41,096 nt of DNA from Prevotella sp. MGM1 (GTDB lineage: Bacteria > Bacteroidota > Bacteroidia > Bacteroidales > Bacteroidaceae). The notes beneath the pieces are model-generated. The model saw only the letters and a program-made list of their open reading frames with translations, did no database searches and had not been told where the DNA came from. Shown here one piece after another: positions 8,472 through 15,790 of this stretch. The stretch lies in contig NZ_BEWV01000066.1 of NCBI RefSeq assembly GCF_002933775.1, forward strand, positions 1-41,096. Direction: 5' to 3'. Both the position numbers and the translations under genes were made by a program. Within the stretch, counting starts at the first letter, position 1; each line of letters starts with the position of its first letter.

Positions 8472-9011
8472 ATGATAGACGAGATTTTGAATTACAACAG
8501 GGAGTTTGTCGCCTCAAAGGGGTATGAGAGGTTTGTCACGTCGAAATATCCGGACAAGCGTATTGCCATCGTCACTTGCATGGATACCCGGCTCGTGGAA
8601 CTGTTGCCGGCGGCATTGGGGCTTCGCAACGGCGATGTGAAGATAATAAAGAACGCCGGAGGTACGATTGTCAATCCGTTTGACTCTACGATGCGGTCGC
8701 TTCTGGTGGCCGTATATGAACTCGGAGTAAACGAGATAATGGTGATAGGGCATACCGGATGCGGAGTGCAGGGTATGAACGCAGCCGAGATGCTTGACCT
8801 TATGCGTGAGCGAGGCATCAGTGAGGAGCATATCACTTTGATGCGCCATTGCGGTATTGACCTTGACGGTTGGCTTCACGGATTTGAAAACAGTGCCGAT
8901 GCCGTGCTTGAAACCGTCGATCTTATAGCCAATCATCCGTTGATGGCGGCCGATATTCGCGTGGCCGGTTATATAATGGACTCTACCACGGGTGAGCTTA
9001 CAACCCTGTGA
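8472..9011 (+). CDS. Beta-class carbonic anhydrase
   Basis: A 179-residue cytoplasmic zinc enzyme that interconverts CO2 and bicarbonate. The expected ligands are visible: Cys36 with the Asp38-Arg40 dyad in CMDTR, then His94 and Cys97 in HTGCG. It is shorter than the 200-230-residue plant/E. coli type and fits the compact beta-CA subgroup common in Firmicutes and Bacteroidetes. It has its own promoter and a strong terminator, so it is probably monocistronic. CO2/bicarbonate supply suits a succinate-forming gut anaerobe (inference). Confidence 0.93.
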   Translation: MIDEILNYNREFVASKGYERFVTSKYPDKRIAIVTCMDTRLVELLPAALGLRNGDVKIIKNAGGTIVNPFDSTMRSLLVAVYELGVNEIMVIGHTGCGVQGMNAAEMLDLMRERGISEEHITLMRHCGIDLDGWLHGFENSADAVLETVDLIANHPLMAADIRVAGYIMDSTTGELTTL

Positions 9012-9044
9012 ACGCGGTGTCCGACCGTTGCATGATGAACGTTT

Positions 9045-9095
9045 GACATAAAAATGCGGGCGTACCGATTATCGGTACGCCCGCATTTTTATGTC
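9045..9095. terminator. Bidirectional terminator, 24-bp perfect stem
   Basis: The arms 9045-9068 and 9072-9095 are perfectly complementary with a TTA loop. A GC-rich core (GCGGGCGTACCGA) is flanked by A-tract and T-tract, so it works in both directions. It separates the convergent carbonic anhydrase and xylanase genes. Confidence 0.9.
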
Positions 9096-9101
9096 GTTTT
9101 T

Positions 9102-12100
9102 TTATTTGTATATCTTCTTCTCCACTTTGCAGCTGCCGTCAGAGTAGATACGCTTCTCGATTACGAGACCTTTGGCCTTGTTCACGATTTGTCCGTTTGC
9201 ATTCATGCGGATGACGGAAACCGGAATGCCCGCTTTGTCATTGTCGGATATTTGTCCGATGCTGTCTTCCTGCATCTTTTCCGCAGCGAGTCTCAGTTGT
9301 GCGTGCACGTTGTAGTATGCAGGTTTGGCTTTCAGGTTGCTGTCGAACATCAGCGGTTGGTTCTGTCTCCATGAGTGATTGTCCGATATACCCCATATCA
9401 GCATCGACGGGCAGTTCTCGTTTCTGAGGAATACTCGCGTGATGGCTCCGTATTCTTTTGCCTGTATGTCGAGAGCGTCCGACGCGTATGGATTGGCCAG
9501 TGCAATGTCAAGTTCGGTGATGATGCACTTCATGTCAATGTCGGCGTAACGTCTGATGTTCTTTTCCAGTTTTAGCGTGTCAAGCTCTCCGGTAGTCAGG
9601 TGGCATTGCAGTCCGACACCGTCTATCGGCAGTTTCGACGCTTTCAGTCTCTTCACGAGGTTGAAGTATGCCTCGGTTTTCGTGCCGCCCATGAACTCGG
9701 CGCCGTATTCGTTGATGTAAAGCTTTGCCTGCGGGTCGGCCTGATGCGCCCATACGAATGCCGAGTCGATGAACTCCTCGCCGATGTATGTCGCCCATAT
9801 TGATGGTCTGAGCTTGTATGCGTCGGGGTCTGTGCGCACGATGCTCTGGTCGTCGTCGAGCACTTCGTTGCATACGTCCCATTCGCGGATTCTTCCCTTG
9901 TAGTTGCCCACCACGTTGAAGATATGGTTCTTCAGTATGTCAAGCAACTCGCGTTTGGTAAAGTTATGGTCGTTCTTCTTTCCGTCCTTGCTCAGCCATG
10001 TGGGAACCTGCTGGTGCCATGCCAGTGTGTGCCCTCTCACTTCCTGGTCGAATCGGTCGGCCACCCACATCACCGCGTCAGAACCTCCGTAGTTGAAGTT
10101 GCCCTGACTCGGTTCCGTGGCGTCGAATTTCATCTCGTTCTCACCTACGATGATGTTGAACTCCATGCCCGCCAGTCCGGCTTCACCGTCGTCGCGGCTG
10201 CAATCGTAGCGATAGCTTGCCACGGCCATACCGATGTTCTTGCCGAGCTTCTGTGCGTATGTGCGCAGCGGGGTGTCGTCAGTCATGTCTGCCGTCCAGT
10301 CGTCATCCGGATACTCGCCTTTGTTACCTGTGTCGTCGTCATCATCTTCCACTTCGCCCTGGCCGCTGTAATCCAGCGAGGTCACCTTTGCCACCACGCT
10401 GTAAGAGCCGTCGGTATTCTCGCGCTGCTCCACGACCCATGTGTAGTCTTTCGGATATCTGAACCGGAAGCCCCAGTCGTTACCCTGTTTCTTCGTTGCG
10501 GTGAGCAGTGTAATCTCATCGTTCACCGTCAGTTTGGCGTCTTCTGTGAGCGCTATTGTCAGGCGTGGCATTTTCTCCGATGTCTCGAAGTCCTGTGTCT
10601 TGTTGTTGTATGCCAGTGTACCCTTTATGTCGAGCAGGTCGTGCTCTTCGGTGTTCTTGACTCTGCAAATGATGTTTGCCTCCGGGTGTAGGGTTATGTT
10701 TACGTCTGATGTCGCCGCCGCATAGTTGGCGATATGCAGAGTGCCGGGATTCTTGGTGCCGGGAGCTACATTGCCGTATACCTCTGTCTGTGCGGCCACG
10801 TTTCCGTTGCCGGCCAATGTAGTACCCTTGAACACGAACACAGTGCCGCTGCCGCCCACGGCTCCGCTCTTTTTGCCGGATTGTGCCGCCGCCGCGTCGT
10901 TGTCGATAACCAATGTTCCGTCGAGCAGGCGTATTCCGGCACTGATGTTATTGTCGTTGCCGGTGATGGTGTATGTACCCTTGCCTTCCTTTATCAGTCC
11001 TATCTTGTTGCCCTCGTTTGACGCATATATCTTTCCTGCGAGAACGGCGTCGGTATTGTTTGCGCCGATAACGTAGTAGGAGTTGGCCGAGCTTTTCTTA
11101 TAATATCCGTCGAGCACGCTTCCTTCTTCCGTGTTCAGCTCACCTATTCTGATGCCTCTTGTGCCCGACTCCACGGCTATTGTCGCTCCATTGTGCAGCA
11201 CCACTTTCTTGTCGGCGAATATGGTGTTGCCGCGAGAAGCCTCGATATTGTCGGGTTGGAATGTTCCGCTGCTCAGCAGCAAGCCGTAGAAACCGCAGTT
11301 TGCTTCCATTCCTTTGTATGGGAACACGTGTATGTCGCCAGTCATGGCGTTCCACTCTGGATATGTGGTGCCTTTGCTGTTAGCCGTTCCTATGTATGAG
11401 CGTTCGCCTCCGGCATAGATGTTCAGCGTTCCGCCACCTGCCACTTTGCCGGTCCACTCCGAGTAACGGGATGTGCGGACGTTGGCCGTCTGCCCGACAG
11501 GGATGTATATGTTGTCCGATATGTTCTTGTAGGAGCTTGACGAGTTTTTGACGCAATAATCGAGTGTCTCTCCGTCTTCCGGGGTGATGTAGTCGTCCAG
11601 CTCTCCCACCAGTTGTATGTTGTCTATGTAGAAGTCTGAATTGTTGTGGTGTATGCCGAGGCGGATTACGTCAGAGTTATTGTCTTCGGCCACTTCTTTC
11701 AGAGTATATGCCTTGGTCTGCCATTTCCCCTTGTCGCCTTGGTGCGGGTAACCTTCGTCACGGTATACCTCTTGCGTACCGATGAAGGCGGCAAACTGTT
11801 TCCAGTCGTCAACCTCTTCGGTGCTGCGGTAGAGGTCGTATCTCACTGTCTGGTAGCGGTCTGTAATCGCTTTGCCCCTCAGCTCTGTGGGCAATATGAA
11901 TTCGGGATGGCATCCCCAGTCTTTCAACACGACGTGCAGTACCTTGTTGTTCGGGTTTGCCGGGTCTGTTTCCACTTTTGCCGTCGACGCGATCTCTCCG
12001 TCGCCGTTTCGCCATAATACCCATTCCGTGCCTACTGCGTAGTTCTCGAAGTCACATACTGTCAGCGGTGCGGCATTGCTATTTCCACACCATGCCGCAA

Positions 12101-12137
12101 AGACAGCAGCGACCATGCCAAAGAATTTTCTTCTCAT
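9102..12137 (-). CDS. Secreted multidomain GH10 endo-beta-1,4-xylanase
   Basis: A 1011-residue secreted glycoside hydrolase. A signal peptide (about 1-22) is followed by a beta-sandwich, carbohydrate-binding-like region (25-180). Next come about 300 residues of autotransporter-type beta-strand repeats (GGGTLNIYAGG, LIKEGKGTYTITGNDN, LLDGTLVIDNDA). After an acidic linker EDDDDD, a GH10 barrel spans about 620-960. The acid/base is Glu758 in WDVCNEV and the nucleophile Glu875 in ITELDIAL; HTLAWHQQVPTW is also diagnostic. The last 40 residues (MNANGQIVNKAKGLVIEKR...KKIYK) resemble a type IX secretion tail. It should cut xylan backbones outside the cell. It has its own promoter; the LysR gene upstream could regulate it, but nothing shows this. 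Confidence 0.93.
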   Translation of the reverse strand: MRRKFFGMVAAVFAAWCGNSNAAPLTVCDFENYAVGTEWVLWRNGDGEIASTAKVETDPANPNNKVLHVVLKDWGCHPEFILPTELRGKAITDRYQTVRYDLYRSTEEVDDWKQFAAFIGTQEVYRDEGYPHQGDKGKWQTKAYTLKEVAEDNNSDVIRLGIHHNNSDFYIDNIQLVGELDDYITPEDGETLDYCVKNSSSSYKNISDNIYIPVGQTANVRTSRYSEWTGKVAGGGTLNIYAGGERSYIGTANSKGTTYPEWNAMTGDIHVFPYKGMEANCGFYGLLLSSGTFQPDNIEASRGNTIFADKKVVLHNGATIAVESGTRGIRIGELNTEEGSVLDGYYKKSSANSYYVIGANNTDAVLAGKIYASNEGNKIGLIKEGKGTYTITGNDNNISAGIRLLDGTLVIDNDAAAAQSGKKSGAVGGSGTVFVFKGTTLAGNGNVAAQTEVYGNVAPGTKNPGTLHIANYAAATSDVNITLHPEANIICRVKNTEEHDLLDIKGTLAYNNKTQDFETSEKMPRLTIALTEDAKLTVNDEITLLTATKKQGNDWGFRFRYPKDYTWVVEQRENTDGSYSVVAKVTSLDYSGQGEVEDDDDDTGNKGEYPDDDWTADMTDDTPLRTYAQKLGKNIGMAVASYRYDCSRDDGEAGLAGMEFNIIVGENEMKFDATEPSQGNFNYGGSDAVMWVADRFDQEVRGHTLAWHQQVPTWLSKDGKKNDHNFTKRELLDILKNHIFNVVGNYKGRIREWDVCNEVLDDDQSIVRTDPDAYKLRPSIWATYIGEEFIDSAFVWAHQADPQAKLYINEYGAEFMGGTKTEAYFNLVKRLKASKLPIDGVGLQCHLTTGELDTLKLEKNIRRYADIDMKCIITELDIALANPYASDALDIQAKEYGAITRVFLRNENCPSMLIWGISDNHSWRQNQPLMFDSNLKAKPAYYNVHAQLRLAAEKMQEDSIGQISDNDKAGIPVSVIRMNANGQIVNKAKGLVIEKRIYSDGSCKVEKKIYK

Positions 12138-12204
12138 GATTTAAATATGATCCTTTTTATTAGTAATATTTATAATTCAACCGTTCATAACGATATCAAG
12201 GCTA

Positions 12205-12228
12205 CAAAGTTACTTGTTTTTTCTCAAA
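12205..12228 (-). promoter_or_regulatory. Xylanase promoter
   Basis: Minus-strand TAACTTTG at 12205-12212 lies about 70 nt upstream of the xylanase start. A further TTTG (12225-12228) lies 12 nt upstream of it, instead of the usual 19-21. Confidence 0.6.
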
Positions 12229-12335
12229 ACGCAGAAATAAGCGGTGAATAATCATTGTGGAAGGCAAATATCCGGTCTCGATAAAATGAAGTTGTCGGTA
12301 TACGTGGCTTTATTGTTGTCTATGGCGGACGGTTG

Positions 12336-13241
12336 TCATGCAAGCCATTCGCTGATACGTTTTCTTACCAATGAGGTCTCACTGAGAATACGTATGAATT
12401 CTTTGGCGGCCGCCTTTCTGTAACATCCTTTCAATGTCTGCACGGAACCTTCCATCCTGCATCGTTCGTGACAGATTGGAATGGCTTTAAGGTCTTCCGC
12501 GTCTTCGGTGGCCGAGCCGGATAGTATTGTGCATATACCGGTGTTGCGGACAATGCGCAGAAGCGGTGTCACCTCGTTCATCTCTATATGCACGTTAAGC
12601 TCGGCGTTGCCATCGGGCAATATGCTCTCCAACACTTTGCGCGCTTGCAGTCCTTTGGCCGGCAATGCTATCGGATAGTCGGAAAGGTCGGTGAGCGATA
12701 TGCTTTCTTTTCTGGCCAGAGGATGGTCCTTCCGTGCGATCACAGACAGGCGGTCTTCAAAAAGGATATGCGATTCTATCTGCGGATAGTGGCCTTGCGG
12801 CCGGAAAGACAGCACGAAGTCCAGTTCTCTCTTCGACAGTCTTTCTATCAGTTCGGCCATGGGCATGTATACCACATTCAGGCGTATCTCCGGATAGCGT
12901 TTGATGAAGTCTTTTATGGTCTCGTGCATCACCATGTTGAACGAGTGTGTCACTCCGATGTTCAATGTCCCGCATTTCATGTTTTTCAGATCTTCCATGC
13001 GGTTGGCGCAGTCGTCGGCTGTCTGTATGGCTCTCTCGGCAAATGGGAGCAGTTCCTTTCCCGGTTCGGTGAGTGCCACTTCGTGCGAGTTTCTGAAAAA
13101 CAGGGCGCAGCCGAGCTCGTCTTCCAGTTGCTTTATAGTCTGCGAGAAAGTGCTCTGTGTGACGCATGTGGCGCGTGCGGCCTCAGAGAAATTCAGTGTT
13201 CTCGCCGCCTGTATAAATGATTTCAGGTGTCTTAGTTCCAT
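12336..13241 (-). CDS. LysR-family transcriptional regulator
   Basis: A 301-residue regulator. The N-terminal winged helix-turn-helix (MELRHLKSFIQAARTLNFSEAARA...QSTFSQTIKQLEDELG) is canonical. It is followed by a linker helix and a type 2 periplasmic-binding-like effector domain (about 90-295, beginning TLNIGVTHSF). LysR proteins usually bind a small molecule and often control themselves or a neighbour. Neighbours are a xylanase (downstream, same strand, separate promoter) and the ThrE exporter genes (upstream, same strand). No divergent partner is present, so the target is not evident. Own promoter at 13276-13299. Confidence 0.92.
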   Translation of the reverse strand: MELRHLKSFIQAARTLNFSEAARATCVTQSTFSQTIKQLEDELGCALFFRNSHEVALTEPGKELLPFAERAIQTADDCANRMEDLKNMKCGTLNIGVTHSFNMVMHETIKDFIKRYPEIRLNVVYMPMAELIERLSKRELDFVLSFRPQGHYPQIESHILFEDRLSVIARKDHPLARKESISLTDLSDYPIALPAKGLQARKVLESILPDGNAELNVHIEMNEVTPLLRIVRNTGICTILSGSATEDAEDLKAIPICHERCRMEGSVQTLKGCYRKAAAKEFIRILSETSLVRKRISEWLA

Positions 13242-13275
13242 GTATTAATGGTCGTTTCTTAGGTTTTTCTATGTG

Positions 13276-13299
13276 CAAAGATACATCGTTTTGCTCAAA
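13276..13299 (-). promoter_or_regulatory. LysR gene promoter
   Basis: Minus-strand TATCTTTG at 13276-13283, with TTTG at 13296-13299 spaced 12 nt. The -7 box lies 35 nt before the start codon. Confidence 0.6.
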
Positions 13300-13325
13300 A
13301 AAACTTTCGTCCGGCATTTATAATG

Positions 13326-13805
13326 TCATTTTAACTTTGTGTCCTGTGGGGAATATTTGCCCAGGCAGAATATGGGCACGGTCACTCCGATGAACATAAG
13401 TACGATGATGGAGCAGCATAGAAAGCCGTTGTAGTTCAGTTGATATAGGTGGTGCATGAAGTCGTTTTCCGAAGCGTGGCGTATGCAGAGCAGGAAAGCT
13501 TGTATCGTGCGGTAAGCGTACATGCCGGGAATCATTGGCAGCAAAGCCGGAAACGAGATGCTCTCGGCCGGGGCTTTCCTGTGTGATGATAGAGGCACGG
13601 CCAGCAGGCCGATAACGAGGCTGCCGATAAAACTTGCCGTAATGACGGACATGTCGAGCCTGTCGGTCAGCAGTGTTCTCGTGCCGTGGCCTGCGGCGGC
13701 AAGCAGGGCGCAGTCTGAAAAGTTTCTGACAGGCACATTGCTTATACTGCCGAAACCGATGGCGGCAATCGCCGCAAAGATGCAATCTTCCAAAATGTAT
13801 GTCAT
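13326..13805 (-). CDS. ThrE-type exporter, small subunit (DUF3815-like)
   Basis: A 159-residue membrane protein with about four to five hydrophobic segments. The motifs (IAAIGFGSISNVP near the start, ISFPALLPMIPGMYAYR in the middle) match the C-terminal half of ThrE, the threonine/serine exporter of Corynebacterium. In many bacteria ThrE is split into a DUF1212 protein and this shorter DUF3815 protein, as here. It begins 12 nt after the large subunit ends, so they form an operon. Substrate (Thr/Ser or another small acid) is inferred from the family. Confidence 0.88.
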   Translation of the reverse strand: MTYILEDCIFAAIAAIGFGSISNVPVRNFSDCALLAAAGHGTRTLLTDRLDMSVITASFIGSLVIGLLAVPLSSHRKAPAESISFPALLPMIPGMYAYRTIQAFLLCIRHASENDFMHHLYQLNYNGFLCCSIIVLMFIGVTVPIFCLGKYSPQDTKLK

Positions 13806-13817
13806 ACTTATGTTTGT

Positions 13818-14606
13818 TTACATGATGTTGATGTTCATTATCAATAAGCAGAGGTATAACCCGGCAGACAGGCAAATGGTGGTGGTCGAGGCCGTGATGA
13901 ACCGGCTCATGGCGCAGATGTGGTGACCGTTGATCAGGTCGCTCACGGCATTCATGTAATGTATTCCCGGCACGAGGTAGAGCACACTTGTGGCCAGTGC
14001 GGTGTCGGGAGTGCCGCTCCAACTGAAAACACGTGCTGAGCACGACATTACGGCAGATATGCAGCTTGCGGCTATGATGGATAGGCGTGGGTCGATATGC
14101 CACTTTCTGTGCAAGGCGTCTTTGACGTAAAAACCGCAGGCCGTGGCAACGAGCACTATGAGCATTGCCATGCCGTCGCCTCCGAACAGACGGCAGAACG
14201 ATGCATTGGCAAGAGAGGTGAGGGCGGTCACTGCCGGAAAAGGTATTCTCGGCGTGCCTGTCACTTTTCGGTATAGCATGATTGCCGTGCCGAGCGGCAG
14301 ATGTCGCTCACGGCAGTGGAGGCTTAGTTTGCTTAGCGATTTCACAGTGTGATAGTTCACGGCGCATAGGCATGTAGCCTTGCTCCTGACGATGATGCTG
14401 CCTGCCGCCTTGCCTTTTACCACTACTTCCACGTGGCGCGGATAGATGTTTACTTCCGTCTCGCTGCCGTATGCCTCTGCCATGCGTAGAACGTTTTTCT
14501 CTATCCTTACCGTTGTGGCTCCGCATTCAAGCAGTGTCGCGGCATAGTCGCACAGGAATGTTTCAAGCTCATGCCTGTCGGTGGTTGTGTGTCTAATTGT
14601 CGTCAT
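13818..14606 (-). CDS. ThrE-type exporter, large subunit (DUF1212-like)
   Basis: A 262-residue protein. The N-terminal cytoplasmic part (1-110) has the DUF1212 pattern LLECGATTVRIEKNV, followed by five predicted membrane segments, with VLYLVPGIHYMNAVSDLINGH as the conserved pore-region motif of ThrE. It pairs with the small subunit immediately downstream to rebuild a full exporter. Its start codon overlaps the end of a 59-codon membrane ORF by 14 nt, which suggests translational coupling. Confidence 0.9.
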   Translation of the reverse strand: MTTIRHTTTDRHELETFLCDYAATLLECGATTVRIEKNVLRMAEAYGSETEVNIYPRHVEVVVKGKAAGSIIVRSKATCLCAVNYHTVKSLSKLSLHCRERHLPLGTAIMLYRKVTGTPRIPFPAVTALTSLANASFCRLFGGDGMAMLIVLVATACGFYVKDALHRKWHIDPRLSIIAASCISAVMSCSARVFSWSGTPDTALATSVLYLVPGIHYMNAVSDLINGHHICAMSRFITASTTTICLSAGLYLCLLIMNINIM

Positions 14607-14772
14607 CGTCTGTTGAATATATTGTGTCGTTGTCCCATGATATGATATGGTGTTTCTTGTTCAGTGAGCTTAATTTTTTGCACACTGTGTCGCCGAATGC
14701 CACGAAAGCCACGAAAATGAGGCATCCGTATATTGGCAGCGCTTCGTCGGATAGTAATATAGCTGTTGTCAT
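14593..14772 (-). CDS. Small single-span membrane protein overlapping ThrE start
   Basis: A 59-codon ORF beginning MTTAILLSDEALPIYG. It has one hydrophobic span (about residues 12-31, LPIYGCLIFVAFVAFGDTVC), a Lys-rich segment and a very acidic tail (STDDDDN). Support for it being a gene: a TAACTTTG -7 box 28 nt upstream (14801-14808) points at it, its stop overlaps the ThrE start by 14 nt, and it has the composition of a small membrane protein. No family is recognised. It may be an accessory subunit of the exporter or a translated leader. Confidence 0.55.
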   Translation of the reverse strand: MTTAILLSDEALPIYGCLIFVAFVAFGDTVCKKLSSLNKKHHIISWDNDTIYSTDDDDN

Positions 14773-14800
14773 AACTTATCGTTTTTTTGTATTCATCCGG

Positions 14801-14808
14801 CAAAGTTA
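14801..14808 (-). promoter_or_regulatory. Promoter -7 for the ThrE operon
   Basis: Minus-strand TAACTTTG. The predicted transcript start is about 20 nt before the small ORF at 14772, which makes that ORF the first gene of the unit. No clear -33. Confidence 0.55.
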
Positions 14809-14892
14809 CGGCATGATTGTCGGGCGGAAAATGATTTGGATGCGTTATTGTGAATAGCGGCTATCGGTAAATGGTATATAAGGAGGTATTTA

Positions 14893-14924
14893 TTTGTCTT
14901 TTAATTATATTTTAAGTAATTTTG
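14893..14924 (+). promoter_or_regulatory. HAD hydrolase promoter
   Basis: TTTG at 14893-14896, a 20-nt spacer and TAATTTTG at 14917-14924 are a full consensus match. They place transcription downstream of the apparent TTG start at 14922 and support the ATG at 14952. Confidence 0.8.
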
Positions 14925-14951
14925 TCATCCTGTAAAATCAAAAGTATAGGA

Positions 14952-15659
14952 ATGGATAATATGTTTTCGGATGGTATAGAGGTCATCGTGTTTGATGCCG
15001 ATGATACTCTTTGGGACTGTCAGTCGCATTTCGAGAAGGTAGAGCGCCGCTACTGCGAGTTGCTCTCGTCGTATGGTGATGAGAAGACGGTGGCCGGCGA
15101 ATTGTTTCGTACAGAGCGTGAGAACATGGCTATGCTCGGCTATGGCACCAAGGCTTTCACGCTGTCGCTCATAGAAAATGCAGTGCGGGTCAGTGGTGGA
15201 AAGGTGTCCGGTGATATGGTCGGAGAGATTGTGAGTATGGGTAAGTCGCTGTTGTCCATGCCGGCAGTGCCGCTTCCCGGAGTTTACGATGCGTTGGCCC
15301 GACTGTCCGGTTACCGTATGGCAGTGTTCACCAAGGGCGAGCTTCTCGATCAGGAAAATAAGTTGCGCCGTTCGGGACTGGCCGGTTTTTTCGAGCATGT
15401 TGAGATTGTTTCTGATAAGACCGAGCGTGAGCATGCCGCTCTGTGCGATCGTCTCGGTGTCGTTTCAAGGCGTGTTCTCATGGTTGGCAACTCGTTTCGC
15501 AGCGATATCGCTCCTGCGGTGGCTATCGGCGCCCGTGCTGTTCATATCCCGTTTCACGTCACATGGGAGTTGGAAAAGACGGAGGAATACGCCCATGAGC
15601 GGATTGTCAGGTTGTCGCACATCAGCGAATTGCCGTCACTGGTATTGTCCGGTCGGTAA
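14952..15659 (+). CDS. HAD-superfamily hydrolase (phosphatase-like)
   Basis: A 235-residue cytoplasmic enzyme. HAD motif I is VFDADDTLWD (nucleophile and general acid Asp), motif II is AVFTKG, motif III includes the Lys of VSDKTE, and motif IV is VGNSFRSDI. A helical cap lies between motifs I and II, as in class I phosphoglycolate-phosphatase-like members. The motif III-IV spacing is normal, so it should be active as a phosphatase, but the substrate cannot be told. The frame is open back to a TTG at 14922, but the promoter overlaps it, so the ATG at 14952 is the start. Confidence 0.9.
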   Translation: MDNMFSDGIEVIVFDADDTLWDCQSHFEKVERRYCELLSSYGDEKTVAGELFRTERENMAMLGYGTKAFTLSLIENAVRVSGGKVSGDMVGEIVSMGKSLLSMPAVPLPGVYDALARLSGYRMAVFTKGELLDQENKLRRSGLAGFFEHVEIVSDKTEREHAALCDRLGVVSRRVLMVGNSFRSDIAPAVAIGARAVHIPFHVTWELEKTEEYAHERIVRLSHISELPSLVLSGR

Positions 15660-15715
15660 CGTTTGCGACTGTGAGGCGTATGTAAAACAACTGTGAGGCA
15701 TATATAAAGTGTATG

Positions 15716-15770
15716 TAAAATGTTAACGGCGCAAAGTCTGATCGTCAGACTTTGCGCCGTTAACATTTTA
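15716..15770. terminator. Bidirectional terminator, 26-bp perfect stem
   Basis: The arms 15716-15741 and 15745-15770 are exactly complementary with a TCG loop; the outer part is A/T-rich and the inner part GC-rich. It lies between the convergent HAD and M6 peptidase genes and can stop both. Just upstream are two GTGAGGCrTATrTAAA half-repeats (15671-15710) of unknown meaning. Confidence 0.9.
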
Positions 15771-15790
15771 TAGAATACGTGAAAAGCGGG

